Origin: Bryobacterales bacterium
GTDB taxonomy: Bacteria; Acidobacteriota; Terriglobia; Bryobacterales; Bryobacteraceae
NCBI GenBank assembly: GCA_016716385.1
Contig: JADJWL010000025.1
Coordinates: 434,001-498,000, forward strand
Direction of reading: 5' to 3'
DNA length: 64,000 nt
This document shows, in pieces, positions 26,559-35,900 of this stretch; the stretch's first letter is position 1; every line of letters starts with the position of its first letter. The position numbers were made by a program, and so were the translations under genes. Under the pieces are notes generated by a model, which ran no database searches, had not been told where the DNA came from, and saw nothing but the letters and a program-made list of their open reading frames with translations.

Positions 26559-27575
26559 ATGGGGACGGCACAGGCCATGCTTTCCACCAGAGACCGGGCG
26601 TCCGCCGCCACACCGCAGGCGGAGTTCGCGCGGAACGCTTTGTATTACATGAAGCTGATGCGCGAAGTGGAAGACCGCATCGAGCGTAAGCTGTACCGGC
26701 AGGGCAAGATCCTGGGCGGCGTGTATGTGGGCCGCGGCCAGGAAGCGATTCCGGTAGGCGCGGGCCTGCACGCCGAACCGGGAGACGTCCTGTTCCCCTC
26801 GCACCGTGACATGGCGCTCTACTTCATTCGCGGCGTTCATCCCCGGCAGATCTTCGCCCAGTACATGGGACGCACCGGAGGACTCACCCGCGGGCGGGAC
26901 GGCAACATGCACATGGGCGACATGAAGCTGAACATCGTCGCCATCATCAGCGCGATGGCCGCCAGCGTCCCTGTGTCGGTGGGCGCCGCCATGGCGCTCA
27001 GGTACAAGGGAACGCGCAATATCGCCTTCAACTTCTTTGGCGATGGCGCGACCAGCCGCGGCGACTGGCACGAGGGCCTCAACCTGGCGGCGGTGCAGAA
27101 GGCGCCGGTCGTCTTCGTCTGCAACAACAACCAGTACGCTTACTCGACGCCCCTCGAAAAGCAGATGGCCTGCGCCAACGTCGCGGATCGGGCTCCAGGA
27201 TACGGCATTCCGGCCGAGATCGTCGACGGCAACGATGTCGCGGCGGTGCACGAAGCCGTCGGGCGTGCGGCGGCCCACGCGCGCGAGGGCCTCGGCCCCT
27301 ACCTGGTCGAGTGCAAGACGTTCCGCATGACCGGGCACTCCGCCCACGACGCCGCCGACTACGTCCCGAAGCAGCTCTTTGACGAATGGAGCGGGCGGGA
27401 CCCGATCGAGCGCTGGCAGAATCGCGCCGTCGCCGAAGGGCACCTCACCCGCGACGATGTCCGGCAGATGGACGAAGAGATCCGCCGCGAGATGGATGCA
27501 GCCATCGCCTGGGCCGAAGCGAGCCCGTATCCCGACCCCGCCGATCTGACCCGCAACGTCTACGAGGAGCGGTAG
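26559..27575 (+). CDS. Thiamine-diphosphate dehydrogenase E1 alpha subunit (pyruvate/acetoin type)
   Basis: The 338-residue protein carries the ThDP-binding motif GDGATSRGDWHEGLNLAAVQ ending in NNNQ, and RGQEAIPVG near the N-terminus. With the adjacent beta subunit it decarboxylates a 2-oxoacid or acetoin and passes the acyl group to a lipoyl E2. The ATG at 26559 has AAGGGG upstream; longer starts read into recG. No E2 or E3 gene follows, so the substrate cannot be fixed from context. The beta subunit starts 1 base after its stop. Confidence 0.9.
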   Translation: MGTAQAMLSTRDRASAATPQAEFARNALYYMKLMREVEDRIERKLYRQGKILGGVYVGRGQEAIPVGAGLHAEPGDVLFPSHRDMALYFIRGVHPRQIFAQYMGRTGGLTRGRDGNMHMGDMKLNIVAIISAMAASVPVSVGAAMALRYKGTRNIAFNFFGDGATSRGDWHEGLNLAAVQKAPVVFVCNNNQYAYSTPLEKQMACANVADRAPGYGIPAEIVDGNDVAAVHEAVGRAAAHAREGLGPYLVECKTFRMTGHSAHDAADYVPKQLFDEWSGRDPIERWQNRAVAEGHLTRDDVRQMDEEIRREMDAAIAWAEASPYPDPADLTRNVYEER

Positions 27576-27576
27576 C

Positions 27577-28548
27577 ATGCAGGCAACGTACCTCGAAGCG
27601 ATCCGCCGCGGTCTGTGGGAGGAGATGGAGCGGGACCCGAACGTGTTCCTGCTCGGCGAAGACATCGGCGTCTACGGCGGCGCCTTCAAGGTGACCGCCG
27701 GGATGCTGGCGCACTTCGGCGAGAAGCGCGTGGTCGATACACCGATCGCGGAATCGGCCATCGTCGGGGCGGCAATCGGCGCGAGCCTGATGGGACTGCG
27801 TCCCGTGGCCGAGATGCAGTTTTCGGACTTCATCACCTGCGCCTACGACCAGATCGTCAACTTCGCCGCCAAGTGCCGCTACCGCTGGGACGCCTCGGTG
27901 CCCATCGTGATCCGCGCGCCGTCCGGTGGCGGCATCCATGGCGGGCCCTTTCATTCGCAGAACCCCGAGGCGCTGTTCACGCATACGCCGGGGCTGAAAG
28001 TGGTGTGTCCGGCCACGGCCCGCGACGCCAAAGGCCTGATTAAGGCTGCCATTCGTGACAACGACCCAGTCCTGTTCTTCGAGCACAAGGGCCTCTACCG
28101 CCGCATCAAGGAAGACATCCCTGAGGACGATTACACAGTACCCATCGGCAAGGCCGCGGTGGCCCGCGAAGGGCGCGACCTGACGATTGTCACCTATGGC
28201 GCGATGCTGTACGTCGCGCTCGATGCAGCGGAGATCCTGGACAAGGAGGGCGTATCGGCCGAGGTGATCGACCTGCGCACGGTGCAGCCGATCGATGACG
28301 AGACGATTCTGGCAAGTGTCCGCAAGACGTCGAAGGTGCTGGTGTTGCACGAAGCGACTCTGACCGGCGGCGTCGGAGGCGAGATCGCGAGCCGCATCGC
28401 CGAGACGGCGTTCGATCATCTCGACGGTCCCGTGATGCGGGTGGCCGCGCCGGATACGCCCGTGCCGTTCAGCGCCCCGCTGGAAGAAGCATTCCTGCCG
28501 AACGTGGACCGGGTCCTGGAGAAGGCACGGGCGCTGGCTGCGTACTGA
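27577..28548 (+). CDS. Thiamine-diphosphate dehydrogenase E1 beta subunit
   Basis: The 323-residue protein is a transketolase pyrimidine-domain/C-domain subunit. It shows LGEDIGVYGGAFKVT, DTPIAESAIVGAAIGA, a conserved RAPSGGGIHGGPFHSQ loop, and a C-terminal domain with LTIVTYGAM and VIDLRTVQPID. It forms the alpha2beta2 E1 with the preceding gene. The nearest homologues by motif are PDH and branched-chain/acetoin E1 beta, and the choice between them is open. It converges on the metallophosphoesterase gene with an 18-base gap and no visible terminator. Confidence 0.9.
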   Translation: MQATYLEAIRRGLWEEMERDPNVFLLGEDIGVYGGAFKVTAGMLAHFGEKRVVDTPIAESAIVGAAIGASLMGLRPVAEMQFSDFITCAYDQIVNFAAKCRYRWDASVPIVIRAPSGGGIHGGPFHSQNPEALFTHTPGLKVVCPATARDAKGLIKAAIRDNDPVLFFEHKGLYRRIKEDIPEDDYTVPIGKAAVAREGRDLTIVTYGAMLYVALDAAEILDKEGVSAEVIDLRTVQPIDDETILASVRKTSKVLVLHEATLTGGVGGEIASRIAETAFDHLDGPVMRVAAPDTPVPFSAPLEEAFLPNVDRVLEKARALAAY

Positions 28549-28566
28549 TTCCGGGACTCAGGCGGC

Positions 28567-29475
28567 TCACGGACTGTACGGCTGGCTATAGTGCGTGTTC
28601 CAGTCGACGCGGTCTAAGTTGAGGAAGCGGTGCCCCGCTCCGTCCCGGTCTGCTTCCACGATCAGGTAGGCGTTGGGATCGTAGCGGGTGGCGGCCATCA
28701 CCAGGTGCGGGACCGAGAACGTGCGGCCGAACTCCGCCCACTTGTGCCAGTGCCCGCTCACCACTTGGCGCACCGTGCCCCGGTGTTTCTTCAGCAGACC
28801 GGGTAGCCCGTAGTCGGCCCGCTCGCGCTCGGCAATCAGCAGCAACGGATAGTGGATGAACACGAACGCCGGCTTGCGCTGCTCCAGTTCCGCCTCGAAC
28901 CAGTTCAGTTGCTCTTCACCGAGGCTGCCGAAACGCTTGTTGAATCCAGCGTGATTCGCGTCCCAGGTCGCCCCGAGGAAGTTGTTCAGATGCACGAACT
29001 TCCAGCCGTGGAGATCCACCGAGTAGTACGGATTCAGACCGAACTTGCGGCGGAACAGCTCGTGTGACGCTTCGCGCGGCATCTCCGGCACGTCGTAGTC
29101 GTGGTTGCCGAAGCCCACGTGGACCGGCATGCGGAAGCCGTCGGTCAGCTTCTTGGCACGGTCAAGCCGGGTTTCGTTCTGGAAGTAGAAGTCGGGGTCG
29201 GGCGAAGGATAGTCGTGGAAGTAGTCGCCCACCAGGAAGACGGCTTCGAGCGCCGGCTCCAGACCGTTGAGGAAGTCGCGGGCCGTGGTTAGGCGTTCAG
29301 TGGTTTTCCGGATGGACTCTGTATCGAGCGGGCTATTCTCGGGACCCCGGTAGAGGCCGTCGATGATGTGGGTGTCGGCGATGACGCCGAACCGAAAACT
29401 GCGCCCTGCCGCGAGGGCCGGGGCGAGGGAGACCAGTCCCCCGCCCCCGACTTGCAGAAAGCCCCGGCGATCCAT
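28567..29475 (-). CDS. Secreted calcineurin-like metallophosphoesterase
   Basis: The 302-residue protein has a Tat-like N-terminus (MDRRGFLQVGGGGLVSLAPA). Metallophosphoesterase motifs follow: IADTH, VGDYFHD, FGNHDYD, FIHYP and SGHWHKW. Such proteins hydrolyse phosphomono- or diesters with a binuclear metal site. The start lies 2 bases after the stop of the TonB-dependent receptor gene, so the two are co-transcribed. It may process the imported or surface-bound substrate, which is unknown. Confidence 0.85.
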   Translation of the reverse strand: MDRRGFLQVGGGGLVSLAPALAAGRSFRFGVIADTHIIDGLYRGPENSPLDTESIRKTTERLTTARDFLNGLEPALEAVFLVGDYFHDYPSPDPDFYFQNETRLDRAKKLTDGFRMPVHVGFGNHDYDVPEMPREASHELFRRKFGLNPYYSVDLHGWKFVHLNNFLGATWDANHAGFNKRFGSLGEEQLNWFEAELEQRKPAFVFIHYPLLLIAERERADYGLPGLLKKHRGTVRQVVSGHWHKWAEFGRTFSVPHLVMAATRYDPNAYLIVEADRDGAGHRFLNLDRVDWNTHYSQPYSP

Positions 29476-29477
29476 CG

Positions 29478-32400
29478 CTAAAACACGTACTTCAGCGCGA
29501 ACTGGATCTCGCGCGCCGGGAAGGTGCTATTGATCGTTCCGAACGCGCCGCTCGAACGGTTGCCATTCGGCGAGGTGAAATTCGTCCGGTTGAGAGTATT
29601 GAACATCTCCGTGCGGAACTCCAGCCGGTGCGATTCGGTCACCAGGAAGTCCTTGTGGATGCCGAGGTCAAGCTGGAAGAAGTTCGGGCCACGTACGATG
29701 TTGCGTCCTGCGTTCCCGAACGGGCGGGACGGGTCGGTCGGCAGCGCCACAGTGTCGCGGTTGAGGTAGTTCAGGTGCGACCGCTGGCCCTCGGGGGTGA
29801 CCGGGTCGCCCAGCAGGTTCGGCCGGTACGACGGGGCGCCGCTGACCTGGAATTGCGACGCCGGGCTGTAGGTGAGGTTCACCGGCAGCCCACTGGTCAT
29901 CGAATTGATCGCCGTCAGCCGCCACCCGCCGATGAACGCATCGGCGATGCGGGGAATATCCGCACCGAACTTGCGCCCCCGGCCGTACGGAAGATCAAAG
30001 ATGACCGTCGTCGTGTTGTTGAAGGGCTGGTTGTACCCCGAAACACCCCTTTCGTTGCGGATGTCGCGGTAGTTCACGCGCGAGTTGTCGCCGTTCTGCG
30101 ACTCCAGGTGCCCGGACGCGTTGTCGATCGCCTTCGACCAGGTGAACGAATTCAGCAGGTAGAAGCCGGCATCGAAACGGCGTTCCACCTTGGCCTGGAG
30201 CCCGTGGTAGTTCAGGAAGCCGCCGCCGAACGCGGACTGGATGTAGCCGAAATCCTGAATCGGCCGGCGGAACTGGAGGGCAATGTTCTGTCCCGGCTGA
30301 TTCGGATCAGCCTGGTTCAGGTCTCCCAGGATCATGAGGCCGACACCGCGGTTGCCCACGTAAGCCACGTCGAGCACGAGGTTGCGGGTAATCTCCCGCT
30401 GGATGGTGAAGTGCCAGTTCTGCACGTAGGAAGTGCGGAAGTCGAACGGAATGTGGTTCGTCCGGACGATGGTCTGGTTGACGTTGGCGAGCGACAGGAA
30501 GTCGTTGGGATAGCCCTGCTCAGTTGGCCGGAAGCAGGTGTCCGGCCGCTGGTTGAGGGAGGTGCAGAGCGGCATCCCGCCGTTCGGCATGGCGGGCGCC
30601 ACCTGGTTGCTGAACGGGTTCAGAATGAACGGCAGGTTGAACGCCAGGAGGTTCTCGCCGCCCATCCGGTTGAAATGGATGTAGCTGATGCCGTATGCCG
30701 ACCGGATCACGGTCTTGGGCATCACCTGGTAGGCCAGGCCGATCCGCGGAGCGAAGTTGTTCTTGTCGGGTTGGACCAGCGCGCGGTTGAAGGTCGAGCC
30801 TGAACTCGCCTGAATCAGCGTCCTGTTGGACTGATCGAAGTTGGAAATGCGGTTCTCGCGTTCCCACTGCGGCGAACCGTACTCGTAGCGCAGACCCGCG
30901 TTCAACGTGAGCTTCTGGTTCACACGGAAATCGTCCTGCAGATGGAGGAAGTGCATGCGCTGGCGGTAGCCGACGATGGTCGCCGTGCTGCGCTCGTAGC
31001 GGGAGCGCGCGCCAACGAGGAAGTCGGCCAGGAACTGGAGGTCGTTGTTCGGCGTGCCCGGCGCCTGGCTGAAGCGGCCGGCGTACTGGTCGCGGCCGTA
31101 CTTCGGATTGAAGTCGTCGATGTCGGTGTTCACCGCCTGGTACTCGTATCCGGCCTTCAGAGTGTGGCGGCCCGCGATCTTCGAGTAGTTCACCTTCGGA
31201 TTGAGGACCGACGGATTCTGGAACTGCGGATTGCTCGACTGGACGCCGAGCGCGGTGAATCCGTTAATCGCCTGACCATAGATCCCACCTGTGAAGCGCG
31301 GATCGGACGGCACGTTGGGGAACCCGTACCGCTCAGCCACGCCTTCGGTGCCGACGAAGATGGGAAACTTGCCGCCGTCGGTGTGCGAGATCCCCATGCG
31401 GAACTCGAACAGAGACGTGGGGTCTACGTTGTAGGTCGACCCGAACGCCACCTGCCGGTTCATCACCCGCACGTTTCCGTTGCTGTCGCCGCCGGAAGGC
31501 CCCGGGATGGCAGGCGGTTCGAACGTGTTCAACTCGCGGTGGCTGTAGCGGGCAAACAGCGTCATTTTGTCGTTCACGTAGTAATCGAAGCGGCCATCGC
31601 CTTTGTCGCTGTTGTCCGTCCGGGAGGGCTGGCTCTGGAAGTTATTCGCGGTGCCGGCGCCGGTGGGCGTAGGCAGCCCGCCCAGGACATCGAGGGCGAA
31701 CCGGTTGACCTGGGAGGCGGGAATCACGCCATTCGCGTACAGCGACCCGTCATAGGGGTTGCGAATGGGGATCCCGATATTGCCGGTCCGGTTCTCGACG
31801 CGCGGCAGCGTGGCGAAGCGGATCGCGCGCGACACGCGCCGGAAGCCCTCATAGTTGCCGAAGAAGAACATGCGGTCCTTCACGATAGGGCCGCCCAGGG
31901 CGGCGCCGAACTGGTTCTGGATCAGGACCGGCTTTTCGTTGTTGACCGGCTTGAAGAAGCCCGTGGCGTTCAGCTTCGTGTTGCGCAGGAACTCCCACGC
32001 CGCGCCGTGGAACTCGTTGGTGCCGGAGCGGATTGTGGCGTTGATGATCGCGCCGCCGGCACGTCCGTATTCGGCCGAGAAGTTGTTCGTCTCGAGCCGG
32101 AACTCCTGCACGGCGTCGGGTGAGATCTGCACGACCTGGTTCGAAAAGCCCTGGTTCGAGGTGCCGTACGCGTTATTGTCAACGCCGTCGACGATGAAGT
32201 TGTTCTGCGACGAACGCATGCCGTTGACATTGAACGATGCGTCGCGCGACGCGGCAATACCCGAACGCCGGACGCCCGGAATCAGCAGCGCGAGATCGGC
32301 ATACGCGCGGCCATTGAGGGGCAGGCCCACAATCTGCCGCTGTCCGACCACCTGGCCGCGGCTGCTGCTGTCCGCTTCCAGAACGGCGGCGGCGTCGCTC

Positions 32401-32774
32401 ACCGTGACGCTTTCGGTCACGGCCCCAACCTCGAGAGTCAGATTGACGCGCTGCCGGGCATTGACGGTCACTGTGAAGTCTTGGGCGACTCCGGTCTTGA
32501 AGCCTTGCGCCTCGGCGGAAACGCGATAGGGGCCGGGCTTAACGTTGAAGAACTGGTACGTGCCATTGCCATCGGTCTGGGTATTCTGCGAAACGCCTGT
32601 AGCGATGCTGGAAAGCGTGACTCGGGCGCCCTGAATCGGCAGGCCGGCCGGGTCGTCGACCTGGCCAAGTACGGAAGCGGTTTCGAACTGCGCCAGAACC
32701 GGGAGCGCGGCGCAACAGAGCACCGCCGCCGCCACGAGCAGACGCGCCCAAAGCGAGAGAGTAGAAGTTGTCAT
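29478..32774 (-). CDS. Oar-like TonB-dependent receptor with carboxypeptidase-regulatory domain
   Basis: The outer-membrane protein of about 1098 residues has a signal peptide (LWARLLVAAAVLCCAALPVLAQ) and a carboxypeptidase-D regulatory-like domain (ASVLGQVDDPAGLPIQGARV; about residues 30-115). A plug domain (VNGMRSSQNNFIVDGVDNNA) and a long beta-barrel ending FALKYVF with a terminal Phe complete it. This is the Oar-like class expanded in Acidobacteria, probably for uptake of complex organic ligands. The ATG at 32774 gives the clean signal peptide; a GTG at 32807 is possible. It precedes the metallophosphoesterase. Confidence 0.9.
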   Translation of the reverse strand: MTTSTLSLWARLLVAAAVLCCAALPVLAQFETASVLGQVDDPAGLPIQGARVTLSSIATGVSQNTQTDGNGTYQFFNVKPGPYRVSAEAQGFKTGVAQDFTVTVNARQRVNLTLEVGAVTESVTVSDAAAVLEADSSSRGQVVGQRQIVGLPLNGRAYADLALLIPGVRRSGIAASRDASFNVNGMRSSQNNFIVDGVDNNAYGTSNQGFSNQVVQISPDAVQEFRLETNNFSAEYGRAGGAIINATIRSGTNEFHGAAWEFLRNTKLNATGFFKPVNNEKPVLIQNQFGAALGGPIVKDRMFFFGNYEGFRRVSRAIRFATLPRVENRTGNIGIPIRNPYDGSLYANGVIPASQVNRFALDVLGGLPTPTGAGTANNFQSQPSRTDNSDKGDGRFDYYVNDKMTLFARYSHRELNTFEPPAIPGPSGGDSNGNVRVMNRQVAFGSTYNVDPTSLFEFRMGISHTDGGKFPIFVGTEGVAERYGFPNVPSDPRFTGGIYGQAINGFTALGVQSSNPQFQNPSVLNPKVNYSKIAGRHTLKAGYEYQAVNTDIDDFNPKYGRDQYAGRFSQAPGTPNNDLQFLADFLVGARSRYERSTATIVGYRQRMHFLHLQDDFRVNQKLTLNAGLRYEYGSPQWERENRISNFDQSNRTLIQASSGSTFNRALVQPDKNNFAPRIGLAYQVMPKTVIRSAYGISYIHFNRMGGENLLAFNLPFILNPFSNQVAPAMPNGGMPLCTSLNQRPDTCFRPTEQGYPNDFLSLANVNQTIVRTNHIPFDFRTSYVQNWHFTIQREITRNLVLDVAYVGNRGVGLMILGDLNQADPNQPGQNIALQFRRPIQDFGYIQSAFGGGFLNYHGLQAKVERRFDAGFYLLNSFTWSKAIDNASGHLESQNGDNSRVNYRDIRNERGVSGYNQPFNNTTTVIFDLPYGRGRKFGADIPRIADAFIGGWRLTAINSMTSGLPVNLTYSPASQFQVSGAPSYRPNLLGDPVTPEGQRSHLNYLNRDTVALPTDPSRPFGNAGRNIVRGPNFFQLDLGIHKDFLVTESHRLEFRTEMFNTLNRTNFTSPNGNRSSGAFGTINSTFPAREIQFALKYVF

Positions 32775-32901
32775 AAGTAAAGAGAGACCTGAAAGCGAAT
32801 CGTTCACAGAGTAGCAGGCGAACTTTTCAGGCTGATGTGCATCAGGTTACGGAATCGTGACGGGCGGGACACGGCTTCCGATGGTGGATAATGAAAGGTC
32901 C

Positions 32902-32977
32902 GGGCCCTTAGCACAGCGGTTAGTGCAGCGGACTCATAATCCGTTGGTCGTAGGTTCGAATCCTACAGGGCCCACCA
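32902..32977 (+). tRNA. tRNA with CAT anticodon, probably tRNA-Ile2
   Basis: A full cloverleaf of 76 nt including an encoded CCA. The acceptor is GGGCCCT/AGGGCCC, the D stem GCAC/GTGC, the anticodon stem GCGGA/TCCGT with loop CTCATAA (anticodon 32935-32937), and the T arm GTAGG-TTCGAAT-CCTAC. CAT can be Met or lysidine-modified Ile. The G-C-rich acceptor and the TTGGTCGTAGG stretch resemble bacterial tRNA-Ile2 more than elongator Met, but the identity is not certain. Confidence 0.92.
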
Positions 32978-32990
32978 AACCAAGGGCTGA

Positions 32991-35900
32991 CTAACCCTGG
33001 GCTTCTGACGAGAACGCTGCCAGATTCCGTGCGACCGTTTCCTGCGGGCCGGTCAGCGACAGAATCTGCTGGACTCTGGCCGACCAGGAATTCTGGCTGA
33101 GGAACCCCTCGATGACCCCATCGTCGACCTGCTCCCAGCGGGCCCGGCCCACCGCCTCCACGAATAGAGCCGGAGTTGCGGCGAGTGTGACGTAGGGCAA
33201 TTGCTCCAGTTCCTTGAGCGGCGTCGAGACAACGGGCAACTTCATCGCCAGATACTCAAACACTTTGAGCGGACTGACCGCCTGGGTCAGTTCCGAAGGC
33301 TTGAACGGAATCAGGGCCACATTGGCGTTGGCGAGGTAGGGCGGCAGATCCCGCTGAGCCTTGAGTCCCAGGAAATGGAGGTTTGGCGTTTGTCCGGGGC
33401 ATTGGCCGTGATAGTCGCCGATCACGACGACCGCAGCCTTGGGATAGGCATGGGCCACGTCGAGGAGCAGTTGCCAGTCAAACCAATGGCCCCACAAGGC
33501 GCCGACGTACAGGATTGTGAACTCCGCCTCGGGCATGTCGGCGGGACGCGGGTGCGGGCGCCAGGAGAAGAGGCGGCGGTTGACGGCATTCGGGACGTAG
33601 TGCACCTCGTTCGCGCCCATGGCCCTGAGCCGGTCCGCCAGCGAGGCCGCCGACGCCAGAAGGTGGTGGCTGAACTGGACAAACTCCTGCTCGGTGGCAA
33701 GGGAATACCAGTCCCCGCCCAGCGACGACCGCCAGTCATCGATGAGGTCGTAGAAGATCGTCACGCCGCCGGCGCGCAGTTGCTGGAGCGGGGTTGCGAA
33801 GTCCGGGTGCGGAAACTCCGCGATGGCGAATGCCGGGTGGTCAGGCAGCAGGGTGGAGAGAAACCATCCGGCGTCGAATGTATCGAGGGGATACGTCTCG
33901 AGACGCGGGTGGGCGATGCGCAGCTTCAAATCCACGGTTTCGTACCGGGGATACCGGTTCAGGAACACGACCCGCCATCCCTGATCGAGGAGTTCGAGGG
34001 CAAGTTGCGTCGCACGCTGCCCGCCCCCGGAATCGTCAATCGGCACGCCCGAGAAAATGACCGCCGCGCCCTGCACGCCGGCGTACCGCTTTTGTGTGAT
34101 CGCTGGCCGGTTCCGGATACCTTGCACATAGCCGGCAACCCGCGACGCAATCACCACGTAAAGCAGGCCGACTTTGCGCAGGGAATCAACCCAGGAAGCG
34201 TCTTTCGAACCACCATAGGCCCGGTCAGCCGCCCGGACACGGTTCGCGAAGTAGACGGCGGCGCCGGCCAGGACCGCTACAACCGCGATCGACCGGAATC
34301 CGGGCGGAAGCAAAGAAACGGCCGCGAGGGCGGCTGCAAGGACTGCCAGCAGAATGGCGGCGCGCCGGAGAATCCGCCAGTCCGCTACGTAGCCTCCACC
34401 GTGCAGTCCCGCTTCGCCGTCGCCGTAGCCATAGCGGTAGGCCTGTTTGGCGACCGCGCGCCAGGTCGGCCGGCTCTCCCAGTAGACAATCGCATCGGGC
34501 TGAGCCACCCAGTGGCTGCTTTCATTGCGCAGCCGGGTAGCGAAGTAGGTATCCTCCGCCCACATGGTGAGCCATTCCGGATAGCCGCCGACGGCTTCGA
34601 AGGCCTGACGCGCGAACGCGATTGTCCGCGAGGAGGGCAGGTAAGAATGGAAATCGACCGCGTGGCGGCGCGCCACGAATAGCTCTGCAACGGTTCTCTC
34701 AAACGGATTGCGGACTTTCGGCTCGGTCCAGCCAGCCACGACTTCGGTCTCCGGATCCGCCTCGAACGGTCCGATCAGACTTTCCAGCCACAGCGGATGA
34801 ACCCGGCATCCCGCGTCCGTGCAGGCGATGACCGCGTGGCGGGCGTGGTGGATGGCGACATTCCGTCCCCGCGCGATGTTCGCTCCAGGCTCCACGATGA
34901 CCTCGACGGAGAACGGCGCCGTTTCGCCAAACCGGCGGATTGCCTCCACGGTTCCATCCGTCGATCCGGCGTCGACAATCACCAGTTCGTCCGGGTGCCT
35001 GGACAGGCGAACGAGGGATTCAAGCCACCCGCCGATGGAAGCGGCCTCATTGAAGACCGTGGCAATCAGCGACACGGCGACCCGCCGGCGCTCGGCCGCG
35101 CGCATGGATGACGCCATGCGGACCCGCGACTTCGGTTCCAGGGTCAACAGATCCTTACCGAAGCCATGAATGAGCGCGCGCGTCTGCCGCGGAAGCAGAC
35201 CAACAGCAATCTCCCACAGCGCTTCTTTTCCCTGCGCCAGGAGCGAAAGAGCGACAAACCAGGGGCGGCGCCGTGCCGCCTCGAGGCTCGCCGTGAGCAC
35301 GGCGATGTAGTCTTCCTTATCGCTGCGGTACTTGGCGTAGTCCTGCTCCAAGGCAGCAAGCTGCTGGAGCCGGGCGCCGGCGTGCTCGCGCAGCTCGTCA
35401 TCGCGGGCCAAGCGCGCCTCGATGGCCTCGCGCAAGGTTCCCTGGCTTTGTGTCCCGAGTGCACCCCAGGCAGAGGTCATTTCGTCCCGCAGCGCCGCGG
35501 CGGTGGCCGTCAACTGCTCGCGCTCGCCCGTGAGCCAGCGGACGTCCTCATTCTGCCGCTCCAGAGTTCTGAGAATCACGGTAGCGAGCTGGGGGGAGAA
35601 CCGGACCTCGCGGGGGCGTCCCTCCATGAGCCCGATGGCGAGGTCCGCGGCTTGTTCCGCCCTTGGCGCCAGCTCGCGGCGGAGCTTTTCGGCGGCCTTG
35701 TGGAACTCCATCCGTGTGTCGAGGGCGGCTCCGAGCAGACCGGCAAGTTCCGACGCGACAAGCCCGCCCAGAGCGACACTGAATCGCTCCAGACCCACCT
35801 GCCGGACGACGGAGTCCACCTTCGGATCGTAGACGATCGGGATACATGGCACGCCCGCCCGCACAGCCGCCAGCACCGAATGGAGGCGCATGCCGAGCAC

